Origin: an uncultured Clostridium sp.
GTDB taxonomy: Bacteria > Bacillota > Clostridia > Lachnospirales > Lachnospiraceae
Assembly (NCBI GenBank): GCA_945946715.1
Contig: CAMEWU010000095.1
Coordinates: 1 to 8,940 of the forward strand
Direction: 5' to 3'
Length of the DNA: 8,940 bases
A model generated the notes under the pieces. That model saw only the letters and a list, made by a program, of their open reading frames with translations. It had not been told where the DNA came from and ran no database searches. The number at the start of each line of letters is the position of its first letter. Within the stretch, counting starts at the first letter, position 1. A program made the translations under genes and the position numbers. This document shows positions 1 through 5,825 of the stretch, in pieces.

Positions 1-1157
1 GAGTGCTGTTGCAGGCAATTAAGGAAATTGGAGCAACAGTACGGTATATAGATGAACATACAGTTAGCATTTGCGGAGGAACCATAACGAATATTGATTC
101 CTTATGCGTAGATGATGAATTTATTCGGAAGATTCGGGCATCTTATTATTTATTAGGTGCATTATTGGGAAAATATAAGCGGTCTCAGGTTGCATTGCCG
201 GGCGGCTGTGAAATCGGAAGTCGACCGATTGATTTGCATGTTAAAGGCTTTAAGGCATTGGGAGCCAGCGTAGTGATAGATGGCGGTATGATTACTGTCA
301 GTGCTGACCAGTTGATTGGTAAGCATATATATCTGGATACAGTCAGTGTAGGTGCAACCATTAATATAATGATGGCAGCAGTTTTGGCAGAGGGTAAAAC
401 CACAATTGAAAATGCAGCCAAAGAGCCACATATCGTTGATGTTGCAAACTTCCTGAATAGTATGGGTGCAAATATCAAAGGGGCAGGAACCAATGAAATC
501 CGCATCCGGGGCGTAAAGGAATTAAAAGGAACAGAATATTCCATTATTCCGGATCAGATTGAGGCAGGAACCTTTATGATGGCGGCAGCAGCTACCAAAG
601 GAAATATCCTGATTAAGAATGTAATTCCAAAGCATTTAGAGGCAATCAGTTCGAAATTAACAGAAATCGGTGCTGTGGTAGAAGAATATGATGATGCAGT
701 TCGGGTTATCGGACCAAAGGAAAAACGTCTGGGAGCTACACAGATTAAAACCCAGCCATATCCCGGATTCCCGACTGATATGCAGCCACAGATGGCAGTT
801 ACTTTGGGCTTATCAGATGGCACCAGTGTCATTACAGAAAATATTTTTGAAAATCGATTTAAATATGCAGACGAGATGGCTCGTATGGGAGCGAATATAA
901 AAGTAGAGGGCAATATGGCAATTATTACGGGTGTGGAACGTTACAGTGGTGCATCCGTTGTGGCACCGGATTTACGTGCCGGAGCGGCACTTGTAATAGG
1001 TGGTCTGGCAGCAGAAGGATTTACTGTTGTAGATGATATCAAGTACATTCAACGTGGATATGAGCGGTTTGAAGAAAAGCTGCAGGCACTTGGTGGAAAG
1101 ATAGAGATTGTAGAAACAGAAAAAGACATTATGAAATTCAAACTGAAAGTTGGCTGA
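1..1157 (+). CDS. murA: UDP-N-acetylglucosamine 1-carboxyvinyltransferase MurA, 5' end cut by window
   Basis: This cytoplasmic enzyme transfers enolpyruvate from phosphoenolpyruvate to UDP-GlcNAc, the first committed step of peptidoglycan synthesis and the target of fosfomycin. Counting from the GTG at base 3, the catalytic loop LPGGCEIGSRPIDLHVKG is seen with the nucleophilic Cys at residue 69 (codon 207-209). The GFPTDMQPQ motif follows with the catalytic-base Asp at 259, then ENIFENRFKYADEM around Arg285 and APDLRAGAALV near the C-terminus. About 385 residues are present; the family usually has 417-430, so roughly the first 35-45 are missing, including the conserved N-terminal Lys-Asn. The GTG at base 3 is an internal Val, not a start: bases 1-2 end the preceding codon (probably Arg, as in DVRVLL-type sequences). 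The TGA stop is followed at once by TAA and a terminator. Clostridia often carry two paralogs (MurA and MurZ types); the window does not show which this is. Confidence 0.95.
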   Translation, partial: VLLQAIKEIGATVRYIDEHTVSICGGTITNIDSLCVDDEFIRKIRASYYLLGALLGKYKRSQVALPGGCEIGSRPIDLHVKGFKALGASVVIDGGMITVSADQLIGKHIYLDTVSVGATINIMMAAVLAEGKTTIENAAKEPHIVDVANFLNSMGANIKGAGTNEIRIRGVKELKGTEYSIIPDQIEAGTFMMAAAATKGNILIKNVIPKHLEAISSKLTEIGAVVEEYDDAVRVIGPKEKRLGATQIKTQPYPGFPTDMQPQMAVTLGLSDGTSVITENIFENRFKYADEMARMGANIKVEGNMAIITGVERYSGASVVAPDLRAGAALVIGGLAAEGFTVVDDIKYIQRGYERFEEKLQALGGKIEIVETEKDIMKFKLKVG

Positions 1158-1160
1158 TAA

Positions 1161-1195
1161 AAAAGAAGGATTCCGGTGAGAATCCTTCTTTTTTC
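1161..1195. terminator. Shared two-way terminator between murA and murG
   Basis: A perfect 13-bp inverted repeat (1161-1173 with 1180-1192) has a 6-base loop CGGTGA. On the plus strand the right arm runs into TTTTTTC. On the minus strand the other arm runs into a T-rich stretch. The murA stop is 3 bases upstream and the murG stop codon begins at the hairpin's other edge (1195-1197), so one hairpin can end both convergent transcripts. Confidence 0.9.
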
Positions 1196-2262
1196 TAGCG
1201 GTTTGCCGCACGATTAATTAATTTTATAATCTTATCAATGGAATTGGTCATCTGACTGGCTTCCATGGTTTTCTTATATTCATTTCTGTGTTCATATACA
1301 TGGTTTACAGCCTCTAATAGGGATTCCTGTGTAAGATTTTCTTCGAATAGCACATAACTAAATCCTTGTTTCTGGAAGGATTCTGCATTCAAGATCTGGT
1401 CTCCCCGGCTGGCATTGGAGCCAAGTGGAATCAATACATTTGGTTTTGCCAATGCTTGTAATTCACAAATGGCATTGGCACCGGCTCTGGAAATCACAAT
1501 ATCAGCAAAAGCAAGCAAGGAGCTTAATTCTTTCTTGATATACTCGTATTGGACATAACCAGCTCGATTTTCATAAGATTCATCGATTTTATCCTTGCCA
1601 CATAAATGAATAATCTGATACGTTTTTAACAGTTCATCCAGACAGCTTCGAACAGCTTCGTTTACCTTTACACTTCCGGTGCTGCCACCAACAACCAGGA
1701 TGGTCGGTTTGTTAGCATCCAGTCCGGTGAATTGAACTGCTTCCACTGGATCGCCCTGGAATAATTCCTGACGAATTGGAGTACCGGTGAGAACCGCTTT
1801 TTCCTTTGGCAAATGTTCCATTGCCTCCGGAAAGTTACAACAAATCTTTGCAGCACAAGGGATGCAGATTTTATTTGCAAGCCCCGGACTCATATCTGAT
1901 TCGTGAATAATAGCAGGAACTTTATGGTTCTTAGCAGCCATCACGACTGGTACAGATACAAAACCGCCTTTGCTGAAAACCACATCCGGTTTTAAGCTTT
2001 TAATCAGACGGGAAGCTTCTCCGTATCCTTTCACAACCCGAAAAGGATCTGTAAAATTCTTAACATCAAAATAGCGGCGAAGCTTACCGGATGAAATTCC
2101 GTGATAGGGAATTTTCAGGTCTTCGATCAGCTTCTTTTCAATACCGTTATAAGAACCAATGTAATGAATATCATAGCCCTCTTCCTGTAGTTTAGGAATC
2201 AATGCAATATTGGGTGTGACATGGCCGGCTGTGCCGCCACCGGTAAGGATAATACGCTTCAT
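1195..2262 (-). CDS. murG: MurG, lipid II-forming GlcNAc transferase
   Basis: This peripheral membrane glycosyltransferase (GT28, GT-B fold) adds GlcNAc from UDP-GlcNAc to undecaprenyl-PP-MurNAc-pentapeptide (lipid I), giving lipid II on the cytoplasmic face. The 355 residues match the family length. The N-terminal glycine loop GGGTAGHVTPN is at 8-18, FSKGGFVSVPV at 96-106, HESDMSPGLANK at 120-131, and the second glycine loop GGSTGS at 192-197. The donor-site segment SRAGANAICELQALAKPN spans about 258-275 (Glu267), followed by the GDQILNAE loop near 287-294. The ATG is 5 bases after AGGAGG (2268-2273). It lies 15 bases downstream of the TSCPD gene and shares its promoter. No division or cell-wall cluster genes adjoin it apart from convergent murA. 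Confidence 0.95.
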   Translation of the reverse strand: MKRIILTGGGTAGHVTPNIALIPKLQEEGYDIHYIGSYNGIEKKLIEDLKIPYHGISSGKLRRYFDVKNFTDPFRVVKGYGEASRLIKSLKPDVVFSKGGFVSVPVVMAAKNHKVPAIIHESDMSPGLANKICIPCAAKICCNFPEAMEHLPKEKAVLTGTPIRQELFQGDPVEAVQFTGLDANKPTILVVGGSTGSVKVNEAVRSCLDELLKTYQIIHLCGKDKIDESYENRAGYVQYEYIKKELSSLLAFADIVISRAGANAICELQALAKPNVLIPLGSNASRGDQILNAESFQKQGFSYVLFEENLTQESLLEAVNHVYEHRNEYKKTMEASQMTNSIDKIIKLINRAANR

Positions 2263-2277
2263 GGTTACCTCCTACTA

Positions 2278-2520
2278 TTACTGAGAAATGGCTTGTTTTA
2301 ATGCCTGAGCTAACTGATCCGGGCAGGAAGTTGGACGGAAACCACAGCGGATTCCTTCTGTACGCTTAATTACCTCATTAACATCCATTCCTTCTACTAA
2401 TGCAGCTACACCTTGTGTATTGCCGTTGCAGCCCCCGGTAAATTTCAGGTTATATACTTTATTATCAATAATATCAAATGTGATTTGGGATGAGCAAACG
2501 CCCTGTGTTTTATATGTCAT
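2278..2520 (-). CDS. TIGR03905-type TSCPD-domain small protein
   Basis: This 80-residue protein is of unknown molecular function. It carries the TSCPD signature (TSCPDQL at 65-70) and the TGGCNGN motif near 28-34 that mark the TIGR03905 family. The TSCPD domain is also found at the C-terminus of some ribonucleotide reductases. Four cysteines (9, 31, 59, 66) sit in conserved-looking contexts and could bind a metal; this is inference. There is no signal peptide or membrane segment. The ATG is preceded by AAGGAGG (2528-2534) with a 7-base spacer. It is the first gene of a two-gene unit with murG and has a strong promoter of its own. The pairing with murG does not by itself define a role. Confidence 0.85.
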   Translation of the reverse strand: MTYKTQGVCSSQITFDIIDNKVYNLKFTGGCNGNTQGVAALVEGMDVNEVIKRTEGIRCGFRPTSCPDQLAQALKQAISQ

Positions 2521-2556
2521 TGTGATTCCTCCTTATCATGTCCTTCTGACACACAA

Positions 2557-2585
2557 ATTATAGCAATATCTCATTGGATTTGCAA
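2557..2585 (-). promoter_or_regulatory. Strong sigma-A promoter for TSCPD gene and murG
   Basis: On the minus strand, TTGCAA (2580-2585) is separated by 17 bases from a perfect TATAAT (2557-2562). A TG one base before the -10 makes it an extended -10 as well. The start of transcription is expected near 2550, about 30 bases before the TSCPD ATG. The -35 begins only a few bases after the agrA-like stop codon. I see no terminator between them, so the agr transcript may read through into murG. Confidence 0.8.
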
Positions 2586-2590
2586 ATAAA

Positions 2591-3343
2591 TTACATATGG
2601 GAATGAATAGCATCTATGACCTGCATAATTCCCCTTGTTGAAGCAATACACGTCTGTCCATCTGTCAGGGTCAGTGTCAGGGACTTGCGGTCAACATGTT
2701 CAATATAATGAATGTTAACAATGTATGCTTTATGACAACGGATAAAATTGTCTGATAAGTGAGTAAGGCAGTCCTGTAAAGTGCTGCTAAATTCCTTTAC
2801 TCCCGTTGTAGTAACCACCAGTATCTTATGAGGAGTATCAGAAACAGTAATATAAAGAATAGAATTCTGATTAATATTAATGGTATTGCTTCCGGAACGG
2901 AACGCAATTTTAGGTACATATAATGCGGTGTCATTACGTCGAAGGGCTTCCTCTAGGCAGGAACGGATTCGCTCATTGATTTTCCAGCTTTCGTCTTTCA
3001 GGATATAGTCCATAGCTTCCACTTGATATTGAAACGTAAGCATAGCTAATTCGGAATGAGTTGTAATGAAGACAATAAATCCACGGGAATCCAGTTTCCT
3101 TATGGATTGTGCTAATTCAAAACCTGTCATATCCGAATTCAAATCAATGTCCAGAAGATAGAAGCCACCGGTAATGCCATTCTGTTGCTGGGATGCGTAG
3201 AGAGTCTCTAAAAGCTCTTCCGGATGAGTGACTGCAGCATACAGCTTTGCATCATATTCTTCCATCATGATTACATTATTAATTACCATGCTATAACGGT
3301 TTAATTGCACTGGGTTGTCTTCGCATATGTAGATAGGCAGCAT
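2591..3343 (-). CDS. agrA: AgrA-like response regulator, receiver plus LytTR DNA-binding domain
   Basis: This cytoplasmic response regulator is expected to be phosphorylated by the adjacent kinase and to bind paired 9-bp direct repeats. The receiver domain spans about 1-130: acidic pair Glu8-Asp9 in YICEDN, phospho-acceptor Asp65 in YLLDIDL, Thr94 in FITTHSEL and Lys116 in DYILKDE. The LytTR domain spans about 144-250 with RSGSN, RCHKAYIVN at 202-210 and CIASTRG at 232-238. The three DNA-contact positions of S. aureus AgrA (His169, Asn201, Arg233) align with His172, Lys205 and Arg237. The two redox-active cysteines of S. aureus AgrA (199, 228) align with Cys203 and Cys232 at the same 29-residue spacing. 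The start follows the kinase stop by 19 bases. The ribosome site AAAGGAG overlaps that stop codon, but the spacer is long (13 bases), with no better in-frame start. The symbol is by similarity and context. Confidence 0.9.
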   Translation of the reverse strand: MLPIYICEDNPVQLNRYSMVINNVIMMEEYDAKLYAAVTHPEELLETLYASQQQNGITGGFYLLDIDLNSDMTGFELAQSIRKLDSRGFIVFITTHSELAMLTFQYQVEAMDYILKDESWKINERIRSCLEEALRRNDTALYVPKIAFRSGSNTININQNSILYITVSDTPHKILVVTTTGVKEFSSTLQDCLTHLSDNFIRCHKAYIVNIHYIEHVDRKSLTLTLTDGQTCIASTRGIMQVIDAIHSHM

Positions 3344-3362
3344 GGGGTATAAGCATCTCCTT

Positions 3363-4679
3363 TTATTGATTGTAAATAGTTAAGCTTTGGGTGAATACAT
3401 GATTCGAATAATTAGTTTCTCTCATAATGTTCTTATAGGGTTTGAGCGTACGATTGGCAAGGTGGATTCCCATACCACGGTTCTTGCCCTTTGTGGAATA
3501 GCTAAGAGTGCCTAATCGCCGGATATTTAACTGGAAATCCTTACAATCATTCTGAACAATGAAAATAACAGCATCCGTATTTTTAATAATGGCAATTCGC
3601 AAATTTCGTTGGGCAGTACCCTTGTCCATTTCCTGTAATGCTTCAATCGCATTGTCCAAATAAATCCCGATTACTCTGGCGATGTCAATGTACTTGGCAG
3701 CGATTTCTTCTATAGGAGAAATGATTTCCAAATCTACACATATTCCCAGTTCCAAAGCTTTAACACATTTATTATATAGTATACTTTTAATTTCCGGTAT
3801 TTGCAATTGGCTTAATTGTCCAAGAACCTGAGAATTATCCTGAAAGGAAAGACTGGTTGGAAATATTTCAGTGGCATAGTATTCCTTTAGAGCATCCCAA
3901 TCTTCATTTTCCATATAAAGCTGCATTGTGGTAAGAATATTGATGTAATCATGCTTAAAACCACGAATATTCTGGTAAAGCCCTTCTACTTCCTCTGTAT
4001 ATTTTTGCAAACTTTCATACTGCACATTTTGTGCCTGAAGCTTGGCATCCCGTTTCAGTATTAACATCAAAACAACAATAAAGGCTCCGGTAATGGAAAA
4101 GAAAATTAAAAACAAAATTGTATTTACTTTTACAACATCTTGAGAAAAACCAAGGGATTCTTCATAGGTGTAATTGTAAATGAAGAGCAAAGCACAAACA
4201 GCTAAATAAATCAGCATAAAGATAGAAAGGTTGGTAGGAAGTTGAACATGTTTCCCCACAAAATGATTATATAGCAGTCTAATCAGATAGGTGGAAAGGA
4301 TAAATAAAACCATAAGAAAAATATTATAAGGAATATAATAATTTGTTCCTACTGATAATTCAGTAATTCCAAAGAAATATTCTAACACAGTTAAAGATAT
4401 ATAGCTTAAAACGATAGAAAATAAGTAGTGAAATAATGATAAGCAAACGGAAATTAAACTTCTTCTCGATATGAAATAGATAAAAATAAATATAAGAAAT
4501 AGTTCAAAATATGGTGAAAGATTGGGTGTTAAAGTGCGTGAAAATAGAATAACAGTAGTAAGGAAAGGGATAGCAAACAAGCACTTCTTTGTATTGAGAA
4601 AATCAATTATAGGTCCAATTAGAACAATATATAAATCAATAATGCCAAATATTATATAAAAATAGTCGAAAAAAGTCAT
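3363..4679 (-). CDS. agrC: AgrC-like sensor histidine kinase (GHKL)
   Basis: This membrane receptor kinase probably senses the cyclic peptide made by AgrB/AgrD and phosphorylates the AgrA-like partner. Roughly the first 208 residues are hydrophobic, with about six or seven membrane segments (near 5-27, 33-48, 57-70, 75-100, 115-137, 150-170, 185-208). A helical linker follows, then the H-box FKHDYINIL with His243, the N-box IYLDNAIEA with Asn343, and a compact GHKL ATP-binding end with YSTKGKNRGMGIHLANR at 394-410. At 438 residues it matches AgrC length. The H-box and G-box wording is of the AgrC subgroup (HPK10). The ATG has a GGAGG site at 4693-4697 with a 13-base spacer, and there is no in-frame start between. 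It is transcribed away from agrB, unlike the collinear staphylococcal agrBDCA order. Ligand identity is inferred from the neighbourhood. Confidence 0.9.
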   Translation of the reverse strand: MTFFDYFYIIFGIIDLYIVLIGPIIDFLNTKKCLFAIPFLTTVILFSRTLTPNLSPYFELFLIFIFIYFISRRSLISVCLSLFHYLFSIVLSYISLTVLEYFFGITELSVGTNYYIPYNIFLMVLFILSTYLIRLLYNHFVGKHVQLPTNLSIFMLIYLAVCALLFIYNYTYEESLGFSQDVVKVNTILFLIFFSITGAFIVVLMLILKRDAKLQAQNVQYESLQKYTEEVEGLYQNIRGFKHDYINILTTMQLYMENEDWDALKEYYATEIFPTSLSFQDNSQVLGQLSQLQIPEIKSILYNKCVKALELGICVDLEIISPIEEIAAKYIDIARVIGIYLDNAIEALQEMDKGTAQRNLRIAIIKNTDAVIFIVQNDCKDFQLNIRRLGTLSYSTKGKNRGMGIHLANRTLKPYKNIMRETNYSNHVFTQSLTIYNQ

Positions 4680-4723
4680 TTTATGTAGTAATCCTCCGCT
4701 AAAAAAGCATATAAGTACAAAAA

Positions 4724-4738
4724 ATAATCGTTTGTGCC
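4724..4738 (+). promoter_or_regulatory. Candidate AgrA/LytTR half-site upstream of agrB
   Basis: ATCGTTTGT (4728-4736, overlapping ATAATCGTT) fits the loose LytTR consensus at 8 of 9 positions. Its CGTTT core matches the second repeat of the operator near 5775. The G of the GTT core (4730) lies 37 bases upstream of the first base of the agrB -10 (4767), the same distance as at the downstream RNA promoter. A partner repeat 21 bases upstream (AGCATATAA, 4706-4714) is poor, matching AGCGTTCAG at only 5 of 9 positions. Confidence 0.4.
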
Positions 4739-4763
4739 AAATGTGAAAAATACGAAAACTATT

Positions 4764-4772
4764 TGTTATAAT
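4764..4772 (+). promoter_or_regulatory. Extended -10 promoter of agrBD
   Basis: TGT-TATAAT (4764-4772) is a perfect extended -10. No good -35 exists at 16-18 bases upstream (TGAAAA at 4744-4749 is the best-placed hexamer), as expected for a promoter that needs an activator. Transcription would start near 4779, about 25 bases before the agrB GTG. Confidence 0.7.
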
Positions 4773-4779
4773 TTTATCA
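4771..4779 (-). promoter_or_regulatory. Candidate extended -10 promoter of agrC-agrA
   Basis: The minus strand reads TGA-TAAAAT (4779 down to 4771), which overlaps the agrB -10 by two bases in mirror orientation. The -35 region (TTTTAA) is weak. Transcription would start near 4764, leaving a leader of about 85 bases. It is the best candidate I see for the kinase-regulator pair; another promoter closer to agrC cannot be excluded. Confidence 0.45.
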
Positions 4780-4803
4780 TATTGTTAGGGAGATTAAAAG
4801 AGA

Positions 4804-5424
4804 GTGAATAGTTTAACAGAGAAAATATCTAAAAAAATTGTACATTGGGTAATGTGTCATGAATCAGAAATATCAAAAGAACAAGAAGAGATATTAGTTT
4901 ATGGATATGTATTATTTCTGGAAAGTTTCTATAAAACAATTATTATGCTTTTAATTGCAATTATTACGCATACGTTTTGGAAAACTCTAATTATCATAGG
5001 AAGTTTTGGATTATTAAGAAGTTTTGCGGGTGGAATTCATTGTCGAAGTGGAATTGGTTGTACATTTTGTATGGTAATAGTATGGATGATAGGTCTGCTT
5101 GTTTCATGGATAGAAATACCGATACCAGTATTATTAGTTATGATATGTGTTGTGTTAGTGACTATTTTTCTTTATGCACCCAAAAGTACCAAGAATAATC
5201 CGATACGAAGCAACAAAATAAAAAAACAAAAACATTTCGCTTCTATTGCTGTGGTGCTTACCGGACTTTCTGTAGGTCTTATTACAGGAGTCTATATGGG
5301 ACAATTAAAAGTGTTGAATATGATATTGACTTCATTTCTTATTGAAGCCTTTAGCATATTATTACTTGTAGAAAAGGAGGGTGAGGAAAATGAAGAACAA
5401 AAGTCTGAAGGAATTGGTTGTTAA
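4804..5424 (+). CDS. agrB: AgrB-like peptide-processing membrane endopeptidase
   Basis: This integral membrane cysteine endopeptidase cuts the C-terminal tail off the AgrD precursor and closes the macrocycle. The 206 residues match the family (PF04647). The catalytic His79 and Cys86 lie in RSFAGGIHCRSGIGC; their 7-residue spacing equals the His77/Cys84 pair of S. aureus AgrB. About four to six membrane segments follow the amphipathic N-terminus (near 36-56, 60-72, 85-102, 105-124, 145-165, 170-192). A basic patch (SNKIKKQKH) lies near 135-143, and the tail after 192 is Glu-rich. The GTG at 4804 is chosen because no in-frame ATG precedes it, the next Met (residue 17) would remove the N-terminal helix, and AGGGAGA at 4787-4793 sits 10 bases upstream. 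The last 35 bases overlap agrD in another frame. Confidence 0.92.
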   Translation: MNSLTEKISKKIVHWVMCHESEISKEQEEILVYGYVLFLESFYKTIIMLLIAIITHTFWKTLIIIGSFGLLRSFAGGIHCRSGIGCTFCMVIVWMIGLLVSWIEIPIPVLLVMICVVLVTIFLYAPKSTKNNPIRSNKIKKQKHFASIAVVLTGLSVGLITGVYMGQLKVLNMILTSFLIEAFSILLLVEKEGEENEEQKSEGIGC

Positions 5425-5536
5425 ATTTGGCGAGCATATGGCATATGAGTCTGTTGGAAAAAGTTATCCTGCATATTTCTATGAGCCAAAAGTACCAGCT
5501 TCATTGAAAGAAAAAGTAAGTAAGGATTGTGAATAA
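5390..5536 (+). CDS. agrD: AgrD-like autoinducer precursor with Ser in the ring position
   Basis: This 48-codon gene encodes a precursor of a cyclic autoinducing peptide. The layout is that of AgrD: an amphipathic leader (about 1-22, KSLKELVVKFGEHM), a short signal core GKSYPAYF (23-30), then an acidic/Pro recognition tail YEPKVPASLKEK starting at residue 31. Listeria AgrD has the ring CFMFV directly before YEPK. By that alignment the cut here falls after Phe30, and the only side chain available to close a ring is Ser25, giving a six-residue lactone S-Y-P-A-Y-F. A five-residue ring ending at Tyr29 is the alternative. The only Cys (47) is in the tail. AAGGAGG (5374-5380) stands 9 bases before the ATG. 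The gene overlaps agrB by 35 bases, and TAA is followed by TAG. It is the expected AgrB substrate. Confidence 0.85.
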   Translation: MKNKSLKELVVKFGEHMAYESVGKSYPAYFYEPKVPASLKEKVSKDCE

Positions 5537-5588
5537 TAGTCCTTATGGGAGGCTTGCTAGTATCTGTAAATGAGAGGGTAAGGTGGAA

Positions 5589-5618
5589 AGTAAGAGCCGC
5601 AGTTTTGCGGCTCTTATT
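5589..5618 (+). terminator. Hairpin after agrD, possible weak terminator
   Basis: A perfect 11-bp stem (TAAGAGCCGCA, 5591-5601, with 5606-5616) and a GTTT loop lie 52 bases after the agrD stop. One wobble and one more pair extend the stem. The following bases are TTAAATAAG, not a U run, so it may slow or end agrBD transcription or simply protect the 3' end. Confidence 0.5.
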
Positions 5619-5752
5619 AAATAAGAAGAAAAAATTCAATAGTGCAAAATATCGCCTTTTTCTGCAGAATGAATTGATGGTGTACAGTGTCAGTTTGACG
5701 CATCCGGAAAATGGAAAAAATAGTCACATTCTATTGAAAAAAGGATAAAAAT
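5619..5752. other. Intergenic stretch with no recognised gene
   Basis: Between the agrD hairpin and the LytTR-type repeat I recognise no protein or RNA family. It contains an 8-base inverted repeat, TTCAATAG (5635-5642) and CTATTGAA (5731-5738), and a TTGACG hexamer (5695-5700) with only a poor -10 (AATAGT, 5719-5724) behind it. A 67-codon frame covers the area but has no ribosome site and runs through the hairpin. Confidence 0.4.
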
Positions 5753-5786
5753 CAGCGTTCAGGACCGATTTTTCAACGTTTACGAC
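5753..5786 (+). promoter_or_regulatory. Candidate LytTR/AgrA operator, paired direct repeat
   Basis: CAGCGTTCAGGAC (5753-5765) and CAACGTTTACGAC (5774-5786) agree at 10 of 13 positions with a period of exactly 21 bases. AgrA and other LytTR regulators bind two imperfect 9-bp direct repeats separated by 12-13 bases, and the inner 9-mers AGCGTTCAG and AACGTTTAC each fit the LytTR consensus at 8 of 9 positions with a 12-base gap. The repeat ends about 26-29 bases before an extended -10 with no good -35. An overlapping inverted repeat ACGTTT/AAACGT (5776-5781, 5789-5794) is also present. The regulator is inferred to be the AgrA-like protein of this locus. Confidence 0.6.
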
Positions 5787-5811
5787 GAAAACGTAGATTT
5801 ATGGAAATTTA

Positions 5812-5820
5812 TGGTATCAT
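5812..5820 (+). promoter_or_regulatory. Extended -10 promoter of predicted small RNA
   Basis: TGG-TATCAT (5812-5820) matches an extended -10 with one mismatch in the hexamer. The -35 position (about 5792-5797, CGTAGA) does not resemble TTGACA, so the upstream repeat would have to supply activation. The start is expected at about 5825-5827. Confidence 0.55.
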
Positions 5821-5825
5821 TATTG

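Noticed and set aside
3..5. GTG as the murA start
   Set aside because: The protein would lack the conserved N-terminal region with the catalytic Lys; the frame is simply cut by the window edge.
162..913. Long minus-strand frames inside murA
   Set aside because: These are shadows of the strongly conserved murA frame, without ribosome sites or motifs.
5684..5698. Isolated TCAGTTTGA and ACAGTGTCA as another AgrA site
   Set aside because: TCAGTTTGA fits the loose consensus but has no partner at 21-22 bases, and no convincing promoter follows. Single loose matches are expected by chance.
5545..5748. 67-codon plus-strand frame after agrD
   Set aside because: It has no ribosome site, runs through the 11-bp hairpin at 5589-5618, and its product is a lysine-rich composition without recognisable motifs. 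Treated as non-coding.
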